The notes under the pieces are model-generated. The model ran no database searches and was not told where the DNA came from. It saw only the letters and a program-made list of their open reading frames with translations. The position numbers and the translations under genes were made by a program. Positions 1 through 9,139 of a stretch of DNA of 64,000 nt are shown here, piece after piece; position 1 is the first letter of the stretch, and each line of letters begins with the position of its first letter. The DNA comes from Bradyrhizobium sp. (GTDB lineage Bacteria > Pseudomonadota > Alphaproteobacteria > Rhizobiales > Xanthobacteraceae): assembly GCA_028290305.1 (NCBI GenBank), contig JAQGKC010000200.1:1-64000 (forward strand). The letters run 5' to 3'.

Positions 1-2
1 AG

Positions 3-80
3 AAGGCCGTCGGCGACGCCAAGGAAGCGACCAAAGACGCCGTCAACAAGGCCGCGGCTGCAGCAAACAAGAATCTCTGA
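3..80 (+). CDS. C-terminal end of a small Lys/Ala-rich protein (5' end outside window)
   Basis: The first bases read in frame 3 as the last 25 codons of a protein rich in Ala, Lys, Asp and Asn, ending ANKNL and TGA at position 80. A strong hairpin terminator follows 26 bases later, which supports a real gene end. The low-complexity amphipathic composition (KAVGDAKEATKDAVNKAA) resembles the tail of CsbD-like stress proteins and similar small hydrophilic proteins of rhizobia. That family assignment is only suggestive because the N-terminal part is missing. Confidence 0.55.
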   Translation, partial: KAVGDAKEATKDAVNKAAAAANKNL

Positions 81-105
81 TCGACGCTGGTCGGGTGGAA
101 TCGAT

Positions 106-135
106 AAAGACCGGTCCATTTGGGCCGGTCTTTTT
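106..135 (+). terminator. Rho-independent terminator
   Basis: Inverted repeat AAAGACCGGTCC / GGGCCGGTCTTT, with one G-T wobble and a 4-nt loop, followed by a T run. It lies just after the stop codon of the first partial gene. Confidence 0.85.
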
Positions 136-195
136 CTGCTTACCTCGCCCCGCTTGCGACCCTCTCCCCGCAAGCGGGGCGAGGGAGTTCGAACA

Positions 196-1176
196 TCACC
201 GCCGTTTGCCCATCACATCCGGGTTGACCACATTCGTCGGCGTACCCGCGGCGTAAGCCACGATCTGGTCGAAAATATCCGTGAACTGGATTTCGTATTC
301 GTCGCGCGAGACGTAGCCGAGATGCGGGGTGCAGACGACGTTGTCCATGGTCAGCAGGGGATCGTTGACGTCGCGCAGCGGTTCTTTCTCGTAAACGTCC
401 ACCGCCGCCATGCCCGGCCGGCCGGCGCGCAGCGCATGCACCAGCGCGTTCGGCTCGATCAGCGGCGCGCGGCTGGTGTTGACCAGGAGTGCTGTCGGCT
501 TCATGCGGGCGAGATCGTCCGCCTTGACGATGCCGCGGGTGGCATCGACCAGGCGCATATGCAGCGAGAGCACGTCGCAGCGTTCGAAGAATTCCGCCTT
601 GCTGCCGGCGGTCTCGTAGCCGTCGGCGCGCGCTTTCGCGAGTGCGGCTTCCCGCGCCCATACCAGCACCTTCATGCCGAACGTCTTGCCGTAGCCGGCC
701 ACGACCGCACCGATCCGGCCATAACCGTAGATGCCGAGCGTCTTGCCGCGCAACGTGTGGCCGACGCCGATCTGCCATTTGCCGGCTTTCAACGCCGCCA
801 TCTGCTGCGGAATCGCGCGCATCGCCGCCAGAATCAGGCCCCAGGTGAATTCGGCGGTGGCATAGGACGGCGTATCGGCGTGCTGGCCGGAGGAGACGAT
901 GATGCCGAGCCGGGTGCAGCTGTCGATGTCGATATGGGGCTAGACGCTGCGCTGGCTGATCAGCTTCAGCTTCGGCAGCCGCTCCAAGAGGGCGTTGCGG
1001 ATCTGCGTCCGCTCGCGGATCAGCACCAGCGCTTCGGTGTCGCGCAGGCGTTCCGCCAGCGCGTCCACATCCTGGACGTGATCGTTCCAGATCTTGACGT
1101 CATATCCGTCGAGCTTGCGAAAGCAGTCGAGGGTACGCAGCGTGTCGAAATAATCGTCGAGGATGGAGACCTTCAC
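196..1176 (-). pseudogene. D-2-hydroxyacid dehydrogenase interrupted by one in-frame amber codon
   Basis: Read with one stop ignored, this is a normal-length (about 326 residue) D-isomer-specific 2-hydroxyacid dehydrogenase. The N-terminal part starts at a GTG (1174-1176) preceded by a purine-rich Shine-Dalgarno, gives [19 protein letters not shown], and runs to LKLISQRSV. It then meets TAG at 940-942. The same frame continues as [17 protein letters not shown] and on to the stop at 196-198. The downstream part has the Rossmann motif GYGRIG, the substrate Arg in NTSRAPLIE, the Glu in YEKEPL and the His in CTPHLGY. There is no frameshift, so one substitution (for example TAC or TAT to TAG) explains the break. 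FKBP lies 27 bp upstream on the same strand. A separate downstream product could start at the Met at 820-822 but would lack the substrate domain. Confidence 0.85.
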
Positions 1177-1203
1177 GATACGCGCTCCCTTCCCGCGCGG
1201 CGG

Positions 1204-1674
1204 TTATTTCACCGCGAGCAATTCGACGTCGAACATCAGCGTCGCGTTGGGCGGGATCACGCCGCCGGCGCCGCGGGCGCCATAGCCGAGCGCGGGCGGA
1301 ATGATCAGCGTGCGCTTGCCGCCGACATGCATGGTGGCGACGCCTTCGTCCCAGCCGGCGATCACCTTTCTCTGCCCGATCGGAAATTCGAACGGCTCGT
1401 TGCGGTCCACCGAAGAGTCGAATTTCTTGCCTTTCACGCCGTTCTCGTAGAGCCAGCCGGTGTAATGCATGACGCAAATCTGGCCGGGCTTCGGCGACGC
1501 GCCGGTGCCAAAGGTGTTGTCGATGATCTGCAAACCTGATGCTGTGGTCATGGGCTTTCCTGCGGCTTGGGCTGATGCCGTCGTGGCAATGATTAGGGGA
1601 GTTGAAACCGCGGCCGCTATCGCGGCAAAGGCTGTCTTGATGATTGTGCGTCGGGAAGACCGCATTTTGGGCAC
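1204..1674 (-). CDS. FKBP-type peptidyl-prolyl cis-trans isomerase, exported
   Basis: A 156-residue protein (probably starting at the second Met, MRSSRRTIIK) with an N-terminal signal sequence of about 36 residues ending near ASAQA. The RR pair before the hydrophobic stretch makes Tat export possible, though Sec is equally plausible. The remaining 110 or so residues are one FKBP domain: VMHYTGWLYENG, the FDSS turn, the FPIGQRKVIAGWDEGV core and a LGYGARGAGGVIPPNATL loop. It should catalyse prolyl isomerisation during folding of periplasmic proteins. It ends 27 bp before the broken dehydrogenase, so the two may share a transcript. Confidence 0.9.
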   Translation of the reverse strand: MPKMRSSRRTIIKTAFAAIAAAVSTPLIIATTASAQAAGKPMTTASGLQIIDNTFGTGASPKPGQICVMHYTGWLYENGVKGKKFDSSVDRNEPFEFPIGQRKVIAGWDEGVATMHVGGKRTLIIPPALGYGARGAGGVIPPNATLMFDVELLAVK

Positions 1675-1762
1675 CTCTTCTGAAGGACGGACGTCTCTAG
1701 CCCAAGGCGGGCCATTTCCATAGCCATTTTCACGTGTTAAGCGGGCCGGAATTGGCGACGCC

Positions 1763-3349
1763 TCAATAACCCAGCGCGCAGCCGTCCTTGCGCGGATCGG
1801 AGCCGCCGGTCAGCGTGCCCTTGTCCCAGTCGATCCAGATCGCCTGGCCGCCGCCGAGCGGCGCGACCACGCTGGTGGTCTTGTGCCCAAGCTTCTTCAG
1901 GCCTTCGACGATATCGGCGGGCACGCCGTCCTCGAGCTGGTAGACGCCTTCGTAATGCAGGCCGCGCGGCATATCGATCGCCTCCTGCACGTCGCAACCG
2001 TAATCGAGCATGTTGGTCAGTACATGGGTCTGCCCGACCGGCTGATACTGTCCGCCCATCACGCCGAACGGCATCACCGCGCGGCCGCCCTTCGTCACAA
2101 GGCTCGGAATGATCGTGTGCAGCGGGCGCTTGCCGGGCGCGATGCAATTGGGATGGCCGGGCTGAATGCGGAAACCGCCGCCCCGATTTTGCAAGAGGAT
2201 GCCGGTCTTGTTCGACACGATCGCCGAGCCGAACGAATGCGCGATCGAATTGATGAACGAGCAGACGTTGCGGTCCTTGTCGACCACCGTGATGTAGACC
2301 GTCGAGGGGTTCATCGGCGGCGCCACATTCGGCAGATCGAGCATCCGATCCATTCTGATCTTGGCGCCATGCTCGTCGGCGAACTCCTTCGACAGGATCC
2401 TGACGACATCGACGTCGATGTGGCCGGGATCGCCGATGAGCTGTTCGCGCATCATGTAGGCGACCCGCGCGGCTTCGGCTTCGAGATGGAACCGCTCGAC
2501 GCTTAGGGGCGGAAATTTCGTCAGATCGAAGCGTGAAAGAATGTTGAGCATCACCAGCATGGTGATGCCCGGCCCGTTCGGCGGACACTGCCAGACATCA
2601 TGGCCTTTATACATGGTGCCGATCGGCGTCGTGGTCTCGGTGGTGTGCGAAGCGAAGTCTTCCAGCTTGTGCAGGCCGCCGATCCCGCGCAACGTCTCAA
2701 CCATGTCCTCGGCGATAGCGCCCTTGTAAAATGCGTCACGGCCGTCCTTCGCGATGGCGCGCAAGGTCTGCCCGAGTTCGGGCTGATGGATGACGTCGCC
2801 GGCGACCGCCGGTTTGCCGTGTGGCAGCAGATAGCGCTCGGTGTTGGTGCCCTTTTTCAGTTTCTCGAACTGGTTCTTCCAGTCGAACGCGATGCGCGGC
2901 GCAACCACATAACCTTCCTCCGCGGCCTTGATAGCGGGTTGCAACAAGGTATCGAGCCCAAGCTTGCCATGATCGCGCAGGATGACCGTCCATGCGTCGA
3001 CCGCACCGGGAATGCTGACGGCATGCGCCGAGGTCAGCGGAATCGAATGCATGTCGCGTTCGAGATACCACTCGGGCTTGGCGGCCATCGGCGCGCGGCC
3101 GGAGCCGTTATAGGCAACGATCTTGCCCTCGCCCCTGGGCTGGACCAGCGCAAAGCAATCGCCGCCGATGCCGGTGGATTGCGGTTCGATCACGCCGAGC
3201 AGCGCGCACGCCGCTACCGCAGCGTCCGCGGCGGTGCCGCCGGCACGCAGCACCTCGATCGCCGCCAGCGCGGCGAGCGGATGCGACGTCGCCACCATCG
3301 CGTTCTCTGCATGGACCGTCGACCGGCCGGCGAGATGGAAATTCCTCAT
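1763..3349 (-). CDS. Gamma-glutamyltransferase family protein (Ntn hydrolase)
   Basis: A 528-residue protein of the gamma-glutamyltranspeptidase family. The predicted nucleophile that becomes the new N-terminus of the small subunit after self-cleavage is Thr350 in NPSTVYITVVDKDRN, which aligns with E. coli GGT Thr391. The small subunit would be about 178 residues. Further family features are GGTAADAAVAACALLGV and GIGGDCFALV near the N-terminus. No signal peptide is visible (MRNFHLAGRST), so unlike E. coli GGT the protein is probably cytoplasmic. Such members often act on gamma-glutamyl amides, peptides or cephalosporin-like acyl groups, and the exact substrate cannot be read from sequence. 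It is encoded alone, with an upstream gap before trhO on the other strand. Confidence 0.9.
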   Translation of the reverse strand: MRNFHLAGRSTVHAENAMVATSHPLAALAAIEVLRAGGTAADAAVAACALLGVIEPQSTGIGGDCFALVQPRGEGKIVAYNGSGRAPMAAKPEWYLERDMHSIPLTSAHAVSIPGAVDAWTVILRDHGKLGLDTLLQPAIKAAEEGYVVAPRIAFDWKNQFEKLKKGTNTERYLLPHGKPAVAGDVIHQPELGQTLRAIAKDGRDAFYKGAIAEDMVETLRGIGGLHKLEDFASHTTETTTPIGTMYKGHDVWQCPPNGPGITMLVMLNILSRFDLTKFPPLSVERFHLEAEAARVAYMMREQLIGDPGHIDVDVVRILSKEFADEHGAKIRMDRMLDLPNVAPPMNPSTVYITVVDKDRNVCSFINSIAHSFGSAIVSNKTGILLQNRGGGFRIQPGHPNCIAPGKRPLHTIIPSLVTKGGRAVMPFGVMGGQYQPVGQTHVLTNMLDYGCDVQEAIDMPRGLHYEGVYQLEDGVPADIVEGLKKLGHKTTSVVAPLGGGQAIWIDWDKGTLTGGSDPRKDGCALGY

Positions 3350-3586
3350 GCCAAATTGCTCACTTTGTCGTTGTTTTCCAGGTTATCCGCCGGTATCGCG
3401 CGGGTTTGCTCAGGGGGTTACTTGGCATATTCAGGTGGTGCTGGGCAATGCTTGGAGATGGAATGGGGGCAGTGCAACTGGGGCTGGTTTCGGGGCGCCG
3501 CGCAACTCTCAGCGTCGTCACGACGCTCTATTTGTCGCTCTCGCGATGGTCTTTCCCGTCCCCCTCCCTCCTGATAAACCACCCCG

Positions 3587-4339
3587 ATGTCGTACAAGGT
3601 CGCCGCTTTCTATCAATTCGCCGCGTTGCCGGATTTCCGGGAGCTGCGCGAGCCGCTGCGGGCGATCTGCGCCGACCTCGAGCTAAAGGGCAGCGTGCTG
3701 CTGGCCAATGAAGGCATCAACGGCACGCTGGCGGGCCGCGCGGACGCCATCGACAACCTGATCGGGGAACTACGTGACGGCGCTCTGTTCGGCGGCCGGC
3801 TCGACAACCTCGAACTGAAATTCTCGCATGCCTCGGCAATGCCGTTCCAACGTCTCAAAGTCAGGTTGAAAAAGGAGATCGTTACCCTCGGCGATACCGG
3901 AACCGATCCGACACGGCAGGTCGGCGTCTATGTCGACCCTGCCGACTGGAACGCGCTGATCGCAACGCCGGACACGATGGTGATCGACACCCGCAATGCA
4001 TTCGAGGTGGCGATGGGCACATTCGCGGGCGCGCTCGACCCCGGCATCACAAGCTTTGGACAATTCAAGGATTTTGCCGCGCGCCATCTTGATCCGGCGA
4101 AGCATCAGAGGATCGCGATGTTCTGCACCGGCGGCATTCGCTGTGAAAAGGCCAGCGCCTATCTGCTCTCGCGCGGCTTTGCCGAGGTCTATCACCTCAA
4201 GGGCGGCATCCTCAGATATCTGGAAGGCGTGCCGGAAGCGCAAAGCCGCTGGCGCGGCGAATGCTTCGTGTTCGATGATCGCGTCGCGCTCGGCCATGGA
4301 TTGCGGGAACGTTCGATGAAGCAGCACTCCGATGAGTGA
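3587..4339 (+). CDS. trhO: tRNA uridine(34) hydroxylase, rhodanese domain (TrhO/YceA)
   Basis: A 250-residue protein with the two-part TrhO layout. An N-terminal acylphosphatase-like domain (about 1-100) contains the typical LKGSVLLANEGINGTLAG. A rhodanese domain (about 110-225) has the active-site loop CTGGIRCEKASA with Cys180. TrhO enzymes hydroxylate U34 of certain tRNAs as a step toward 5-alkoxyuridine modification. The ATG opens directly into the conserved SYKVAAFYQF start. The 3' end overlaps slyX by 8 bp, indicating translational coupling. Confidence 0.93.
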   Translation: MSYKVAAFYQFAALPDFRELREPLRAICADLELKGSVLLANEGINGTLAGRADAIDNLIGELRDGALFGGRLDNLELKFSHASAMPFQRLKVRLKKEIVTLGDTGTDPTRQVGVYVDPADWNALIATPDTMVIDTRNAFEVAMGTFAGALDPGITSFGQFKDFAARHLDPAKHQRIAMFCTGGIRCEKASAYLLSRGFAEVYHLKGGILRYLEGVPEAQSRWRGECFVFDDRVALGHGLRERSMKQHSDE

Positions 4340-4547
4340 CGTGAAAACGCTCAGCGACCGCATCGATGCACTGGAAACCCGGTTGATGTTTCAGGATGAA
4401 ACCATCGAGGCGCTGAACAAGACCATCACAGCGCAGTGGCTCAAGATCGACGCGCTCACCCGCCAGATCGCGAATCTAAACGAACGTCTGCAAGAGGCAG
4501 AAACTAACGCGCCGGGTATTACGAACGAACCGCCGCCACACTATTAG
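4332..4547 (+). CDS. slyX: SlyX family protein
   Basis: A 71-residue acidic coiled-coil protein. It starts inside the last codons of trhO (ATGAGTGAC) and ends in PPPHY, the characteristic SlyX tail. Heptad-like hydrophobic spacing runs from residue 5 to about 58 ([20 protein letters not shown]). The function of SlyX is poorly defined. Its overlap with trhO suggests co-expression. Confidence 0.88.
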   Translation: MSDVKTLSDRIDALETRLMFQDETIEALNKTITAQWLKIDALTRQIANLNERLQEAETNAPGITNEPPPHY

Positions 4548-4578
4548 GCATCGCGCAACGCGATTTGAGCGCGGAGCG

Positions 4579-4713
4579 TCACAGCTTCATCGCAAACCAG
4601 ATCGCCACGACGACCATCGCCACCACGATTGCAGCCCATACCGCGGGCGTGACCCGTTTCGAACTGCCGCTTCGCGGGGAGTCGTTTTCAGCGCGGTTGA
4701 ACGGACTGACCAT
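4579..4713 (-). CDS. Small C-terminally anchored membrane protein
   Basis: Starting at [16 protein letters not shown] this encodes 44 residues: a polar N-terminus with a KR pair, then one hydrophobic helix ([18 protein letters not shown]) to the C-terminus. The open frame extends upstream to an ATG at 4813-4815 that overlaps the stop of the neighbouring 54-residue gene as ATGA. A 78-residue, translationally coupled form is therefore possible. I prefer the short form because the extension ([13 protein letters not shown]) is not membrane-protein-like, but the short start has only a weak Shine-Dalgarno. Function unknown. Confidence 0.5.
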   Translation of the reverse strand: MVSPFNRAENDSPRSGSSKRVTPAVWAAIVVAMVVVAIWFAMKL

Positions 4714-4811
4714 TTGGAGCGCCTGCAAGCCATCGGCTTTCGAAACCGGCCGAGCGGATCTATCGAAACACGGCCAGAACCTTGTCCCAGAGCGAATCTT
4801 CTCGATGGCGA

Positions 4812-4976
4812 TCATGCTTCGACGGCGACGGCTGCCGCGCTCACAGGATCAGACGCCGGAAAACTATCCATCAGGCCGGCTTCAAGTTTCGCGTGGGTAT
4901 CCCGGTCGGCCAAAGCAGCCTCGCGGGGGTCGACGGCATGCTTGTCATGCGCCGCGGGATTGAATTTCTCAGCCAT
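4812..4976 (-). CDS. 54-residue hydrophilic protein, conserved-type small ORF
   Basis: ATG at 4974-4976 is preceded by a good Shine-Dalgarno (GGAGG, about 6 nt spacing). The product begins [20 protein letters not shown] and contains [13 protein letters not shown] before the stop at 4812-4814. The short charged N-terminus plus an (F)PASDP motif is a pattern I recognise from small uncharacterised proteins of Bradyrhizobium-like genomes. The gene is soluble, without signal or membrane segment, and divergent from hemE. Its stop overlaps the first possible ATG of the next small gene. Function unknown. Confidence 0.7.
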   Translation of the reverse strand: MAEKFNPAAHDKHAVDPREAALADRDTHAKLEAGLMDSFPASDPVSAAAVAVEA

Positions 4977-5115
4977 ATTGAGCCTCCATCGGGTAAGAAC
5001 GCCTCCGCAATCCAGACGTTCCCAACGGGGGACGATCGCATCTTGGCCAAATGCGCACCCACAGTGTATCAGGAAGCAGCATCTCGCCTCCGATCACCCC
5101 TGCGGAACAAAGCGC

Positions 5116-6162
5116 TTGACCCAGATTCCCTCCATTAAACCCTTCCTTGAAGTGCTTTCCGGCCGCAGGCAGCCCGTGCCGCCAATCTGGATGATGCGGC
5201 AGGCCGGCCGTTACCTGCCCGAATATCGTGATTTGCGCGCAAAGGCGGGCGGCTTTCTCGACCTGTGCTTCACGCCGGAATATGCCGCCGAAGTCACGCT
5301 GCAGCCGATCCGGCGCTTCCACTTCGATGCCGCGATCATCTTCTCGGATATTCTTGTCATCCCCTATGCGCTTGGCCGGTCGGTGCGGTTCGAGACCGGC
5401 GAAGGCCCGCGGCTCGATCCGTTGGACACGCCGGAGAAGGTTGGGACGCTGGCAGCCGGCGCGGATTTCGGCAAGCTTGAACCGGTGTACGAAGCGCTGC
5501 GCCGCGTGCGCCGCGAACTCGATCCAAAGATTGCGCTGATCGGTTTCTGTGGCGCGCCATGGACGGTCGCCACCTACATGGTGGCCGGGCAAGGCACGCC
5601 CGATCAGGCACCAGCGCGGATGATGGCCTATCGCCATCCCGAGGCATTCAGTAAAATCATCGACGCGCTGGTGGAGAACTCGACTCAGTATCTGCTTGGG
5701 CAACTCAAGGCCGGCGCCGACGTGCTGCAGATCTTCGACACCTGGGCCGGCGTGCTGCCGCCGCGCGAATTCGAGCGCTGGTCGATCGAGCCGACCCGGC
5801 GCATCGTCGAAGGCGTGCGCAAACAAGTGCCTGACGCGAAGATCATCGGCTTTCCCCGAGGCGCCGGCGCGCTGCTGCCTGCGTATGTCGGCGCGACCGG
5901 CGTCGATGCCGTCAGTATCGACTGGGCGGCCGAGCCGTCATTGATCCGCGAGCGGGTGCAGAACCGCGTCGCCATTCAAGGCAATCTCGACCCGCTGGCG
6001 CTGATCGCCGGCGGCGCTGCGCTCGATCGCGCCATCGATGATGTGCTGGCAAATTACGCCGGCGGCCGGCTGATCTTCAACCTCGGCCACGGCATTCAGC
6101 CGGAAACCCCGATCGCACATGTCGAACAGATGATTAAGCGGGTGCGAGCGTATAAGGGGTGA
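5116..6162 (+). CDS. hemE: Uroporphyrinogen decarboxylase
   Basis: A protein of about 348 residues with the UroD signature [20 protein letters not shown] at the N-terminus, [25 protein letters not shown], and the C-terminal [12 protein letters not shown]. It decarboxylates the four acetate side chains of uroporphyrinogen III to give coproporphyrinogen III in haem and chlorophyll synthesis. The open frame reaches 400 bases further upstream, but conservation starts only at TTG 5116-5118 ([15 protein letters not shown]), so TTG is the probable start. Its TGA is directly adjacent (0 bp) to the stop of the convergent hemC-like gene. Confidence 0.95.
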   Translation: MTQIPSIKPFLEVLSGRRQPVPPIWMMRQAGRYLPEYRDLRAKAGGFLDLCFTPEYAAEVTLQPIRRFHFDAAIIFSDILVIPYALGRSVRFETGEGPRLDPLDTPEKVGTLAAGADFGKLEPVYEALRRVRRELDPKIALIGFCGAPWTVATYMVAGQGTPDQAPARMMAYRHPEAFSKIIDALVENSTQYLLGQLKAGADVLQIFDTWAGVLPPREFERWSIEPTRRIVEGVRKQVPDAKIIGFPRGAGALLPAYVGATGVDAVSIDWAAEPSLIRERVQNRVAIQGNLDPLALIAGGAALDRAIDDVLANYAGGRLIFNLGHGIQPETPIAHVEQMIKRVRAYKG

Positions 6163-7143
6163 TTACGCCGGCCGGCTGCGCTCGATGACGTCAGCCGCGC
6201 CCTTGTCCAGTAGCTCGAGGCCAACGGCGCGGCCAAGTTCGCGCGGCCGATCGGCTGGCCCGGAGCGCGACGCCTCGATGAACAGGCCGCCTGCGTGATC
6301 CAGTACCGACGCGGTCAACGACATCTGCGCGCCATCGATCGCTGAAAATGCCGCGATCGGCGAATTGCAATGGCCGTTGAGAACCCACAACACCTCGCGC
6401 TCGGCATCCGCGCTTTGATGCGCGGCGGTATCATCGATCAGAGACAGAATCCGCCGCGTCTGCCAGTCCTGGGCCGCGCATTCCACCGCGACAATCCCCT
6501 GCCCCGCTGCCGGCAGCATTTCCTGTATTGAAAACTCATAGGCGATGCGACTGGCCAGGCCGACGCGCTCAAGCCCGGAGCGCGCCATGATCAGCGCATC
6601 GGCCGGGCCGACCGCGCCACCATCAGGCAACCGCTGCATTTCCAGATGATCGAGCTTGCGGACACGGGTGTCGGCGGCGCCGCGATAGTGAATCACCTCG
6701 ATGTCCGGAAACAGCCGCCGCGCATAGGCCGCGCGCCGCACCGCATTGGTGCCGATCTTGAATCCCTTGCCGCGCGATCGCCTGAAATCATCGATCGAGA
6801 CCCCGGGGCGCAGCACCAGAACGTCACCCGGCGGATCGCGCGACAGCGTCGCGCCGATCACGAGCCCCGGGGTGTCCTCATTGCCGGGCATGTCTTTCAG
6901 CGAATGCATCGCGGCGTGCAATTCGCCTGAGAGCACCGCACTGCGGATTTCGGCGACGAACGCGCCGCCCTTGCCGCCGTGCTGCAACAGCTTGCCGGTC
7001 TGATCCTGATCGCCCGTCGTTTCGAACTTGACGATCTCAACATCGAGTTCGGGCGCGGCCGCGGTCAGGCGGCGGGCAATTTCCTCGGTTTGGGCCAGCG
7101 CCATGGCGCTCTTGCGCGTGCCGATCCGCATTCGAAGTGCCAC
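6163..7143 (-). CDS. hemC: Divergent hydroxymethylbilane synthase (HemC-like) paralogue
   Basis: A 326-residue porphobilinogen deaminase family protein starting at GTG after GGAGCGTGAACA. Residues K83-D84 (HSLKDMP), R136-R137 (NAVRRAA), R154 and R160 (YRGAADTRVRKL) match the catalytic and cofactor-binding positions of E. coli HemC. The dipyrromethane-attachment Cys is probably C259, but it lies in LNGHCNSPIAAF instead of the usual GGCQVPIG. The family motif KDVPT is KDMPG here. The enzyme would polymerise four porphobilinogens, yet these deviations make a specialised or weakly active paralogue possible. It lies 98 bp downstream of bioA on the same strand and tail to tail with hemE. The gene symbol reflects family only. 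Confidence 0.8.
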   Translation of the reverse strand: MALRMRIGTRKSAMALAQTEEIARRLTAAAPELDVEIVKFETTGDQDQTGKLLQHGGKGGAFVAEIRSAVLSGELHAAMHSLKDMPGNEDTPGLVIGATLSRDPPGDVLVLRPGVSIDDFRRSRGKGFKIGTNAVRRAAYARRLFPDIEVIHYRGAADTRVRKLDHLEMQRLPDGGAVGPADALIMARSGLERVGLASRIAYEFSIQEMLPAAGQGIVAVECAAQDWQTRRILSLIDDTAAHQSADAEREVLWVLNGHCNSPIAAFSAIDGAQMSLTASVLDHAGGLFIEASRSGPADRPRELGRAVGLELLDKGAADVIERSRPA

Positions 7144-7200
7144 TGTTCACGCTCCATTCGAGGCCACGCAGGGATCGTCGCTAATTGATCGCCGGCAGAT

Positions 7201-7218
7201 AAAACCAGCTCGCGCCGG
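7201..7218 (-). terminator. Possible weak terminator after bioA
   Basis: On the minus strand CCGGC-GCGA-GCTGG (one G-T pair) is followed by TTTTAT, just downstream of bioA. The stem is short, so read-through into the hemC-like gene remains possible. Confidence 0.35.
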
Positions 7219-7241
7219 AATGCAAACGCGGGCCCGCTGCC

Positions 7242-8501
7242 TCACGCAATCTCATCGGCGACTTCGCCGATGGCGTCATAGACCAGGTCGAGTTCGCTGG
7301 CCGTGCTGCAATAGGGTGGCATCAGGTAGATGGTGTTGCCAAGCGGCCGGATAAGCAAGCCCCGCGCGAGAAAGCTCTGGTAAAGACGGGGACCGATATT
7401 GGCCATATAGCCTGCGTCATTCACCGCGATGTCGAGCGCGGCAATAGTTCCGATCTGGCGGACATTGCTAAAGCGGCGATCCTCACGGAAGCGATCTAGT
7501 CCCCTACCATGAACGCGGGCGATATCCGCGATGCGCTTGCGGACCGGCTCTCTCTGCCAGATTTCCAGATTGGCCAGCGCCGCCGCGCAGGCGATTGGAT
7601 TGGCCGTGTAGGAACTGGAGTGGAAGAAGGTGCGGGTTCGATCCTCAGAATAGTGTGCCTCGAAAATATCCGCGCGGCAGAGCGTCACTGCCAACGGCAG
7701 CGAACCGCCGGTAAGACCTTTGGAATAGCACGCGATATCCGGCCTGACATCCGCCTGCTCGCATGCGAACAGCGTGCCTGTCCGGCCCCATCCCGTCATC
7801 ACTTCATCCGCGATCAAGAGAACACCGTGCGCTTCACAAACGCGCTTCATTTCCGCGAGAACCCACGGCGGATAGATCAGCATGCCGCCCGCGCCGAGAA
7901 TCAGGGGTTCAACGATAAGGGCTGCTATTCCTCCTTGCCGGCATGCCGCGTTCAACGCCTCCAGCGTCGCCTCTTCGCGGCCTTGGGACGGAAACGGAAT
8001 CCGCTCGACGTCGAACAGCAGCGGGCCATAGGGCGCGGTGAAGACGCCGCGTGCCCCCACCGACATGCCGCCGATGGTGTCGCCGTGATAGGCGCCTTCC
8101 AGCGCCAGGATCCGGCTGCGCGCCTCGCCGCGATGCCGCCAAAAGCCCAGCGCCATCTTCAACGCCACTTCGACCGACGTCGATCCGCTGTCGGAAAAAA
8201 AGACGTATTCAAGCTCCGGTGGCGTGATTGCGATGAGATGGCGCGCAAGATTTTCCGCTGGCTTGTGCGTGAAGCCGGCGAAAATCACCTGATCGAGACG
8301 GCCGGCCTGGTCCCTGATCGCCTCAACGATGTGCGGATGGCGATGACCATGGGTCACAACCCACCACGACGAGATGGCGTCGAATATCCGGCGGCCATCG
8401 GCCGTCTCGAGCCATGCCCCCTCGCCGCTGGATATCTGCGTTGGTTCGGGCTGCGTGGCGTGTTGGGTGAACGGATGCCATACAGCGGAGGCCGATTTCA
8501 T
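7242..8501 (-). CDS. bioA: Adenosylmethionine--8-amino-7-oxononanoate aminotransferase
   Basis: A 419-residue class III PLP aminotransferase. The start [13 protein letters not shown] is fixed by the BioA-typical WHPFTQ motif and by an ATGA overlap with the bioD stop. Asp232 (ADEVMTG) and Lys261 (YSKGLTGG) are the PLP-ring and Schiff-base residues. [13 protein letters not shown] and [13 protein letters not shown] are family motifs. It converts KAPA to 7,8-diaminopelargonic acid with SAM as amino donor. Last biotin gene of the operon. Confidence 0.95.
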   Translation of the reverse strand: MKSASAVWHPFTQHATQPEPTQISSGEGAWLETADGRRIFDAISSWWVVTHGHRHPHIVEAIRDQAGRLDQVIFAGFTHKPAENLARHLIAITPPELEYVFFSDSGSTSVEVALKMALGFWRHRGEARSRILALEGAYHGDTIGGMSVGARGVFTAPYGPLLFDVERIPFPSQGREEATLEALNAACRQGGIAALIVEPLILGAGGMLIYPPWVLAEMKRVCEAHGVLLIADEVMTGWGRTGTLFACEQADVRPDIACYSKGLTGGSLPLAVTLCRADIFEAHYSEDRTRTFFHSSSYTANPIACAAALANLEIWQREPVRKRIADIARVHGRGLDRFREDRRFSNVRQIGTIAALDIAVNDAGYMANIGPRLYQSFLARGLLIRPLGNTIYLMPPYCSTASELDLVYDAIGEVADEIA

Positions 8502-9139
8502 CCGACGCGCTCCTTCACAAAATCGCCGATATCGAAATGCCGGGCAAAGCTTGCCCGCAGCGAGTCGGCCGTCAGCAGCGCGATAGGTGGAAGCCCGCCC
8601 AGACGCGGCACGCGACCGATATCGACAATGGTGCGCTCGGTCTCGGCATTCTCGTCCCCGGTGAATACGATACCGAGAAGCGCTATTCCGCGAGCGCGCA
8701 GGGCCTCGATCGACAGCAGGCTGTGGTTGATGGTTCCAAGCGTGGTGCGGGCACACAGCACCACCGGCGCACGCCACTGTGCGATGACATCGATATAGAG
8801 GACTTCACGTGTCAGCGGCACCAACAGTCCGCCGGCGCCCTCGACGACCAGCGGCCGGGCCGTATCCGGCAGAATGAGCATTGCGGGATCGATAGCAACG
8901 CCATCGAGTTCGGCGGCAAGGTGAGGCGACGCCGGCGTTTTCAGCCGATAGGCCTCGGGCAGCATCCGTTCGGCGGGCAGGCCGGACAGCCGCTGAACCG
9001 TCTCCGTGTCGGTCTCGTCCTCGATGCCGGCCTGAACGGGTTTCCAATAGACCCCGTCCAAAGCACCGGCGAGCGCGGCCGCAAAAATGGTTTTGCCAAT
9101 GCCCGTATCGGTGCCGGTGACAATGATGCGCGGGGTCAT
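8498..9139 (-). CDS. bioD: Dethiobiotin synthetase
   Basis: A 213-residue P-loop enzyme with the Walker A motif GTDTGIGKT at residues 9-17, substrate-binding KPVQAG, and the EGAGGLLVP loop. It closes the ureido ring of dethiobiotin from diaminopelargonate, CO2 and ATP. It overlaps bioF upstream (9136-9139) and bioA downstream (8498-8501) by 4 bp each, so translation of the three genes is coupled. Confidence 0.95.
   Translation of the reverse strand: MTPRIIVTGTDTGIGKTIFAAALAGALDGVYWKPVQAGIEDETDTETVQRLSGLPAERMLPEAYRLKTPASPHLAAELDGVAIDPAMLILPDTARPLVVEGAGGLLVPLTREVLYIDVIAQWRAPVVLCARTTLGTINHSLLSIEALRARGIALLGIVFTGDENAETERTIVDIGRVPRLGGLPPIALLTADSLRASFARHFDIGDFVKERVG

Noticed and set aside
940..942. 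Amber codon as pyrrolysine or programmed readthrough
   Set aside because: No pyl genes are seen and the family has Tyr-like residues there. A point mutation is simpler.
154..1539. Long plus-strand open frame of 461 codons
   Set aside because: It runs antisense to the dehydrogenase and FKBP genes, which have clear motifs. Arg/Ala/Asp-rich composition is typical of antisense frames in high-GC DNA.
4714..5115. N-terminal extension of hemE
   Set aside because: It overlaps two small minus-strand genes and has no UroD similarity. Conservation begins at the TTG at 5116.
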